Source: Pseudomonadota bacterium
GTDB lineage: Bacteria > Pseudomonadota > Gammaproteobacteria > Burkholderiales > Burkholderiaceae_C
Length of the DNA: 12,761 nt
Assembly: GCA_023394015.1 (NCBI GenBank)
Contig: JAEXBL010000087.1
Span: 1-12,761 of the forward strand
Reading direction: 5' to 3'
The stretch's first letter is position 1; each line of letters begins with the position of its first letter. This document shows positions 6,384-12,761 of the stretch, one piece after another. The translations under genes were made by a program, and so were the position numbers. The notes under the pieces are model-generated. The model had not been told where the DNA came from. It worked only from the letters and a program-made list of their open reading frames with translations, and did no database searches.

Positions 6384-6920
6384 CTAGTCGTCGCCGGTCT
6401 CCAGGCCCGGGAACAGCAGCTCGGTGAAGCCGAAGCGCGTGAAATCGCGCACCCGCATGGGGTACAGCTTGCCGATCAGGTGGTCGCACTCGTGCTGCAC
6501 CACGCGGGCGTGAAAGCCCTCGGCCTCGCGCTCGATGGGCGCGCCCTGCGGATCGAACCCGCTGTAGCGGATGCGGCGCCAGCGCGGCACCACCGCGCGC
6601 AGGCCGGGTACCGACAGGCAGCCTTCCCAGCCCTCTTCCTCCTCGTCCGACAGCGGCGTGATCACCGGGTTGCGCAGCACCGTGGACGGCACCGGCGGTG
6701 CCTCCGGGTAGCGCGGGTTGACGGCGCCGCTGCCGAAGACCACCACCTGCAGGTCGACGCCGATCTGCGGCGCCGCCAAGCCGGCGCCATCGGCCGCGTG
6801 CATGGTGTCGAACAGGTCGCGCACCAGCCGGTGCAGCTCGTCGGTGCCGAAAGCGCGCACCGGCTGAGCGATGCGCAGCAGGCGCGCATCGCCCATCTTC
6901 AGAATCTCCTGGATCGCCAT
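6384..6920 (-). CDS. def: Peptide deformylase
   Basis: A 178-residue metalloenzyme (Fe2+ in vivo) that removes the formyl group from the N-terminal Met of new proteins. All three family motifs are present: GAGLAAPQ (45-52), EGCLS (99-103, metal ligand Cys101) and HECDH (143-147, metal ligands His143 and His147, catalytic Glu144). The ending [19 protein letters not shown] is typical of Burkholderiales deformylases. I start it at the ATG at 6920 because the protein family begins at '[11 protein letters not shown]'. An ATG at 6938 would add six residues (MPDDRA), and neither start has a clear Shine-Dalgarno sequence. It follows the lipoprotein gene by 29 nt and is probably co-transcribed with it. 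It is not next to fmt, its common partner elsewhere, at least within the window. Confidence 0.95.
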   Translation of the reverse strand: MAIQEILKMGDARLLRIAQPVRAFGTDELHRLVRDLFDTMHAADGAGLAAPQIGVDLQVVVFGSGAVNPRYPEAPPVPSTVLRNPVITPLSDEEEEGWEGCLSVPGLRAVVPRWRRIRYSGFDPQGAPIEREAEGFHARVVQHECDHLIGKLYPMRVRDFTRFGFTELLFPGLETGDD

Positions 6921-6949
6921 GGCCCGATCATCGGGCATTCAGCGCCGCA

Positions 6950-7348
6950 TCAGGGCCGGCGGTTGACGCCCTCGCGCCCGCCGCGAAAGGCACCGCCGCG
7001 CCCGCCATCGAAACCGCGACCGGGCGGGCGCCCGTGCCAATGCGAGCCCCCGGGCCGACGATGACCATGCCAGTGCCGCCCGCCCGAGCCACCCCAGATG
7101 CCGATCGACACCGCCGGCCCCCAATACGGCCGGTAGCCCGGCGCGTGGTAATAGCCGGGATACACCGGCGCGCCGTAGTACACGCTGCCGCCATAGGGCG
7201 CGTAGACCGTGCTCGAGTACACCACCGGCGCGCCGATCTCGTAGGGATCGGCCGGCGCCACCACGCAGCCGCCCAGCAAGGCCAAGGCGGCCGCCGCCGC
7301 ACCCAGCGCCACGCACCGCTTCAGGGAAGATGAACATTCGACTGCCAT
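6950..7348 (-). CDS. Small Gly/Tyr/His-rich lipoprotein of unknown function
   Basis: A 132-residue predicted lipoprotein. Seen: a positively charged start with KR at 10-11, a hydrophobic stretch AAAALALLGG and a lipobox with Cys28 (LGGC). Next is a Tyr/Pro/Gly-rich section (STVYAPYGGSVYYGAPVYPG, YYHAPGYRPYWGP), and the C-terminal 45 residues are dominated by Gly, Arg and His (RHWHGHRRPGG, HWHGRPPGRG). No enzymatic motif is visible; it should be lipid-anchored in the envelope. The ATG at 7348 has AGGAG (complement of 7357-7361) eight bases upstream, which fixes the start. Low-complexity lipoproteins of this kind are common in Burkholderiales and have no assigned role. It precedes def by 29 nt on the same strand. 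Confidence 0.8.
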   Translation of the reverse strand: MAVECSSSLKRCVALGAAAAALALLGGCVVAPADPYEIGAPVVYSSTVYAPYGGSVYYGAPVYPGYYHAPGYRPYWGPAVSIGIWGGSGGRHWHGHRRPGGSHWHGRPPGRGFDGGRGGAFRGGREGVNRRP

Positions 7349-7379
7349 GTCCGCTGCTCCTGTCAGGCTTGAACCATCC

Positions 7380-7396
7380 GGGCAGCCAGGCTGCCC
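7380..7396. repeat. Short inverted repeat between the ROK kinase and lipoprotein genes
   Basis: GGGCAGC (7380-7386) pairs with GCTGCCC (7390-7396) over a 3-nt loop, in the 125-bp gap after the kinase stop and before the lipoprotein start. There is no T-run on the leftward strand. It may weakly terminate the upstream transcript or be a leader structure; neither is shown. Confidence 0.4.
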
Positions 7397-7473
7397 GCCA
7401 CGCCATGTTACGCCGCCCGTGTAAAGCGCGCTGCGGCGGCCCAAGCCTCGCTGGCTGTCCGCATGAACGAGCG

Positions 7474-8397
7474 TCAACCCGCCAGCCAGGCCGCGCCGCG
7501 CACGCCCGACGAATCGCCGTGGCGCGCCGGGTGCAACGCGGTGCGCACGCTGTCGCTGAACACGTGGGGCGCCCACAGGCGCGGCACCATGGCGTACAAC
7601 TCGGTCACGTTGCTCATGCCGCCGCCCAGCACGATCACGTCCGGGTCCAGCAGGTTGATGACCTGCGCCAGCGCGCGGGCCAGGCGGGCGGCGTAGCGCT
7701 CGATGCTGGCGCGCGCCGACGCATCGCCGGCGCGCATGGCGGCCACGATCTGCGCCGCATCCAGCCACTGCCCCGCCTGCGCCGCGTGGTCGGCCGCCAG
7801 CGCGGGGCCGGAGAGCCAAGTTTCGATGCAGTCCACGCGCCCGCACCAACAGGCGCGCGGCGTGCGGTGCTCATCCGCCAACGGCGGCGACATCGGCGGC
7901 ATGGGGTTGTGGCCCCACTCCCCAGCGATGCCGTTGCACCCGCCCAGCACCTGCCCGCGCACCGCGATGCCCGCGCCCACGCCGGTGCCCAGGATGGCGG
8001 CAAACACCACCGCTGCGCCAGCGCCGGCGCCATCGGTGGCCTCGGACAGCGCCAGGCAGTTGGCATCGTTGGCCAGCCGCAGCGGGCGGTTCAGCAGTTT
8101 CTCCAAATCTTGCTGCAAGGGCTGGCCGTTCAACACCGTCGAGTTGGCGTTGCGCACCAGGCCGTCGAGCGGCGACAGGCTGCCCGGGATGCCGATGCCC
8201 AGCGGCAGCCCGCGCTGGCCGAGCGTGCCTTCCGCCCGCGCCACCAGATCGGCGATGGCCCGCAGCGTGGCCGCGTAATCGCCCTGCGGCGTGGGCACGC
8301 GCTCGCGCAGCACAAAGGCGCCTTGGCCGTCCAGCGCGGCGATCTCGATCTTGGTGCCGCCGAGGTCGATGCCGAGGCGCAACGGCGGCGCGCTCAC
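7474..8397 (-). CDS. mak: ROK family sugar kinase, fructokinase (Mak)-like
   Basis: A 307-residue cytoplasmic kinase that phosphorylates a hexose, most likely fructose, with ATP. Seen: the phosphate-binding motif GIDLGGTK (residues 9-16), ANDANC with catalytic Asp111, GTGVGAG (137-143), and GEWGHNP with His163. The ROK zinc cluster CWCGRVDCIE contributes Cys183, Cys185 and Cys190, and GGGMSN closes the fold. The segments NANSTVLNGQP and HGDSSGVRGAAWL, and the order of all motifs, agree closely with E. coli Mak as I remember it, so fructokinase is preferred over NagK or glucokinase. The start is the GTG at 8397: it gives the normal 'xRLGIDLGGTK' N-terminus and overlaps the TGA of the upstream gene by 4 nt, implying translational coupling. 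The longer open frame upstream is only a shadow of that neighbour. Confidence 0.88.
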   Translation of the reverse strand: MSAPPLRLGIDLGGTKIEIAALDGQGAFVLRERVPTPQGDYAATLRAIADLVARAEGTLGQRGLPLGIGIPGSLSPLDGLVRNANSTVLNGQPLQQDLEKLLNRPLRLANDANCLALSEATDGAGAGAAVVFAAILGTGVGAGIAVRGQVLGGCNGIAGEWGHNPMPPMSPPLADEHRTPRACWCGRVDCIETWLSGPALAADHAAQAGQWLDAAQIVAAMRAGDASARASIERYAARLARALAQVINLLDPDVIVLGGGMSNVTELYAMVPRLWAPHVFSDSVRTALHPARHGDSSGVRGAAWLAG

Positions 8398-8981
8398 TTC
8401 GCCCACGGGCTGGTGCACCACTGCTGCTCGCAGGGCACGCCGTCGCGGTTGCCGTCCATCTGCGTGTTCGGGCAATTGCGCAGGAAGAACTTGGCTTCCT
8501 CGCACGAGGTCATCTGCGCGCAGTGCGTGCGGCCGTCGCAGCGGAAGTTGCCCAGCGCCGCCTGCGGCGCCGTGGGCGCGGCAGGCGCATCGGCGGCCGC
8601 TCGACGGGCGCCATAGGTCGCCCAATACTGCCAGCCATACCAGCCGATGGCGGCCAGCAGCAACACGCTCAGCAGCGTGCCGATCAGGCTGGGCTTGTCG
8701 GGTTTCGACGCACGATGCGGGCGTCCGGGCCGCGCCGAGGGCGGCGAGGCGCGCGCCACCACGTCCGACCGCACCACGTGCCGCGCCTGCTTGCGGCCTC
8801 GCTCATCGGTGGCCACTTCGAAGCTCACGCGATCGCCCACCTGCGGACGCTGATCGGCACGGCGGTCGCCGCGCGCAAATGCGCTGGCGTGCACGAACAC
8901 GCGCTCGCCGCCGGCCGTCGGCGTGATGAAGCCGAAGCCACGCTCGTCGTTCCACTGGCTCAGTTTGCCCTCGTAGCGCAT
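8394..8981 (-). CDS. Cold-shock domain / transmembrane / Excalibur domain protein
   Basis: A 195-residue three-part protein. Residues 1-72 form a cold-shock domain with RNP1-like RGFGFI (14-19) and RNP2-like VFVHAS (28-33), predicted to bind single-stranded nucleic acid in the cytoplasm. A basic Pro/Arg/Lys linker follows, then one membrane helix at 99-119 (LIGTLLSVLLLAAIGWYGW). The C-terminus is a cysteine-rich Excalibur calcium-binding-like domain with Cys148, 154, 160, 170, 184 and 189 and the loop MDGNRDGVPCE. With the basic side inside, the Excalibur part would face the periplasm. The ATG at 8981 has AAGGG seven bases upstream. It starts 10 nt after ligA and overlaps the kinase start by 4 nt, so it lies in the ligA transcript. 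This architecture recurs in Burkholderiales; its function is not known to me. Confidence 0.85.
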   Translation of the reverse strand: MRYEGKLSQWNDERGFGFITPTAGGERVFVHASAFARGDRRADQRPQVGDRVSFEVATDERGRKQARHVVRSDVVARASPPSARPGRPHRASKPDKPSLIGTLLSVLLLAAIGWYGWQYWATYGARRAAADAPAAPTAPQAALGNFRCDGRTHCAQMTSCEEAKFFLRNCPNTQMDGNRDGVPCEQQWCTSPWAK

Positions 8982-8991
8982 CGGTCGCCCT

Positions 8992-11286
<2,295 letters not shown>

Positions 11287-12378
11287 CTAGCTGAACAGGC
11301 GCCGCGCCTGCGGCGAGCCGGCCGCCAGATCGTGCTGCTCCAGCGTGTCGTACAGGCGCTCCAGGTCGGCGCCGATGGTGTCGATCATCTCGGGGCGCAG
11401 CAACTGGCCGGCATCGTCGGTGATGACCCCGTCCATGGCCTCGGCCAGGGCGAAGGCGGCGTCGCGCAGGCGCGCAAAGGGTTGCTCGTTGCGGTGCACC
11501 TGCGGCACGTCGAGGTTGAGCGTGATTTCCTTGATGGCCGAGTGCGCCGGGTCTTCCGACAGCGCGGCCTGGGCGTCGAAGCTCAGGTCGAGCACCGGCG
11601 GCAGCCCCGGCTCGCTGGCCGGCAGCACCATGCGCGCCGGCATGGCGCCAGCCACAAAGCCCAGCCGGGCCGCCTGCTGGTGGATGAAGCCGGGGCTCCA
11701 GGCGGCGCCGCGGGCGCGCAGGGTGAAGCCCAGTTGCGCGTCGTGCTCGCCGGCAAACTGGTCCAGCTCGCGGGCGCGGGCCACTTCATGCAGCATCTCG
11801 GGCAGCTCGGGCGCGCCGCCCACGGCGTCGGCGTAGCGCTGCGCCTTCACCACGAATTCGGAGTATTCGATCTCGTTCAGCGCGCCGGTGCGGTTGGCCA
11901 GTTGCACGCCGGCCTGCAAGGCGGTGTAGCGCTGGCCGGCCACGGGGTGCTGCCATTCGCCGGTGCGCTCGTTCTGCGCCTCGACGGCAAAGGGCTTGCT
12001 GCCGACGCGGCGCGTGGCCGGCAGTGCGGCCAGCAGCGCATCGCCCGAAACCACGCGTCCATCCAGCGCAATGGGGGCGATGACGTCGATCAGCGCGTCC
12101 AGCCGCGGGCGCTTTTCAGGCACCGGCAGCGGGCCCAGGGGCTGCAGCCCGGACGGCGTATCGAAGCTCGGCTCGATGGCATCGGGCGGCCCGCCGGACG
12201 TGGTGGCGCTGGCCCCGCCGTCGATGGTCGGCTCCACGCGCTCGCCCGTTGCCGGCGGCGGCACATCGGGCTGTGCCTGGCGCGGCTCGTTGCGGCGCGC
12301 GCTCCAGGTGTTGTAGGCGATCACGCCGCCCAGGATCAGGCCGCCCGCCACCGCCAGGCCGACTTGCAAGGAACTCAT
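11287..12378 (-). CDS. zipA: Cell division protein ZipA (FtsZ-binding membrane anchor)
   Basis: A 363-residue bitopic inner-membrane protein predicted to tether the FtsZ ring to the membrane. Seen: an N-terminal membrane helix right after the start (VGLAVAGGLILGGVIAYNTW, residues 6-25), a basic SARRNEPRQ stop, and a Pro/Ala/Gly-rich linker (30-90). A folded C-terminal region (about 92-355) fits the ZipA FtsZ-binding domain, including LDLDVPQV-like (TLNLDVPQV) and FARLRDAAFALAEAMDGVITDD segments. The ATG at 12378 has GGGGAG about ten bases upstream and begins directly with the helix; the in-frame ATGs upstream (to 12489) add a sequence with no features. It sits between smc and ligA as in other Burkholderiales; the C-terminal domain is divergent from E. 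coli, so identification leans partly on this synteny. Confidence 0.88.
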   Translation of the reverse strand: MSSLQVGLAVAGGLILGGVIAYNTWSARRNEPRQAQPDVPPPATGERVEPTIDGGASATTSGGPPDAIEPSFDTPSGLQPLGPLPVPEKRPRLDALIDVIAPIALDGRVVSGDALLAALPATRRVGSKPFAVEAQNERTGEWQHPVAGQRYTALQAGVQLANRTGALNEIEYSEFVVKAQRYADAVGGAPELPEMLHEVARARELDQFAGEHDAQLGFTLRARGAAWSPGFIHQQAARLGFVAGAMPARMVLPASEPGLPPVLDLSFDAQAALSEDPAHSAIKEITLNLDVPQVHRNEQPFARLRDAAFALAEAMDGVITDDAGQLLRPEMIDTIGADLERLYDTLEQHDLAAGSPQARRLFS

Positions 12379-12490
12379 GTTCTCGTTGCTCCCCGAGCGA
12401 CTGCTGCGGCAGCCAACCCCACACCGACATCGAATGGCCGCGGAGCAGGCCGTACCAGCGAACACCATGCCCTCATCTCCACCGGGCATC
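12379..12490. other. Non-coding zipA leader
   Basis: 112 bp between the dispersed repeat and the zipA start. Apart from the zipA ribosome site (GGGGAG, complement of about 12389-12394), no clear promoter or other element was recognised; the longer upstream reading of zipA here lacks any protein features. Confidence 0.4.
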
Positions 12491-12550
12491 GGTGTTGTCC
12501 CCCCTCCCGCAGGAGAGGGGGGAAGGCGCGCAGCGACTCAGGGGGGTGCC
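12491..12550. repeat. Dispersed C/G-rich palindromic repeat between smc and zipA
   Basis: CCCCCCTC (12499-12506) pairs with GAGGGGGG (12515-12522), and GGCACCCCCC on the complementary strand (12541-12550) forms a further C-tract. Between them is GGCGCGCAGCGACTC. Read leftward, the pattern 'CCCCCCTGAGTCGC ... GCGCC TTCCCCCC ... GGGGGGACAACACC' is, from memory, a common intergenic repeat in Comamonadaceae. It begins right after the smc stop at 12551, so it could also slow or end smc transcription, but no T-tract is present. Confidence 0.7.
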
Positions 12551-12761
12551 TCATATTTCCGCCATGCCCACGGCGCTTTCCATATCGACGGCCACGATGC
12601 GCGACACGCCCTGCTCCTGCATGGTCACGCCGATCAGCTGCTCGGCCATTTCCATGGCGATCTTGTTGTGGCTGATGAACAGGAACTGCGTGCCCTGCCG
12701 GCTCATCTTGGTCACCAGCTTGGCGTAGCGCTCGGTGTTGGCGTCGTCCAGCGGCGCGTCG
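12551..12761 (-). CDS. smc: Chromosome segregation protein SMC, C-terminal end only
   Basis: The last 70 codons of SMC; the start lies to the right of the window. The translation is [20 protein letters not shown]..., continuing [20 protein letters not shown] and [16 protein letters not shown], and ends AEI and a TGA at 12551-12553. 'DAPLDDAN' is the D-loop following Walker B of the SMC ATPase head, and 'QFLFISHNK' carries the His-containing switch strand. SMC dimers organise and segregate the chromosome with ScpA and ScpB, which are not in view. The smc-zipA-ligA order is conserved in this group. Beyond the stop there is a 172-bp gap with the dispersed repeat before zipA. Confidence 0.95.
   Translation of the reverse strand, partial: DAPLDDANTERYAKLVTKMSRQGTQFLFISHNKIAMEMAEQLIGVTMQEQGVSRIVAVDMESAVGMAEI

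Overview
The window is chromosomal DNA from a high-GC betaproteobacterium, most likely Burkholderiales, family Comamonadaceae (Acidovorax/Ottowia/Melaminivora-like). The grounds are the smc-zipA-ligA gene order, a PHB-type phasin, Comamonadaceae-like peptide deformylase and ROK kinase sequences, and a dispersed C/G-rich palindromic repeat that I associate from memory with this group. The assignment rests on recognition of protein families, not on a database search.

Left part (1-4089). A partial histone-deacetylase-superfamily gene runs leftward off the window. It is divergent from a phasin gene that has a good promoter, a TGC-type dyad at the presumed transcription start and a strong intrinsic terminator about 200 nt after the stop. 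The phasin 3' region carries three further hairpins. A gene-free stretch follows, containing a perfect 20-bp inverted repeat of the dispersed 'GCAGAG' type. Next is a promoter overlapped by a Fur-box-like array that drives a periplasmic Fe(III)-binding protein. A di-haem cytochrome c peroxidase lipoprotein lies 62 nt further on.

Middle part (4118-7348). An exported PQQ-dependent aldose dehydrogenase (Asd/YliI type) reads leftward. It is divergent, across about 330 bp, from an exported NlpC/P60 endopeptidase that ends at an intrinsic terminator. Converging on that terminator are peptide deformylase and, just upstream of it, a small Gly/Tyr/His-rich lipoprotein.

Right part (7474-12761). A leftward cluster holds smc (only its 3' end is present), zipA, ligA, a cold-shock-domain/transmembrane/Excalibur protein, and a fructokinase-like ROK kinase. 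Chromosome organisation (Smc), FtsZ-ring anchoring (ZipA) and nick sealing (LigA) are therefore grouped. The last two genes are tightly coupled: a 10-nt gap after ligA, then a 4-nt stop/start overlap. A dispersed C/G-rich repeat sits between smc and zipA.

No CRISPR array, transposase, integrase, prophage, toxin-antitoxin pair, tRNA or rRNA was seen. This looks like ordinary core and near-core chromosome. I found no convincing undescribed system. The more interesting items are non-coding (phasin 3' hairpins, dispersed repeats, the Fur-overlapped promoter) plus a heptamer-repeat insertion inside ligA.
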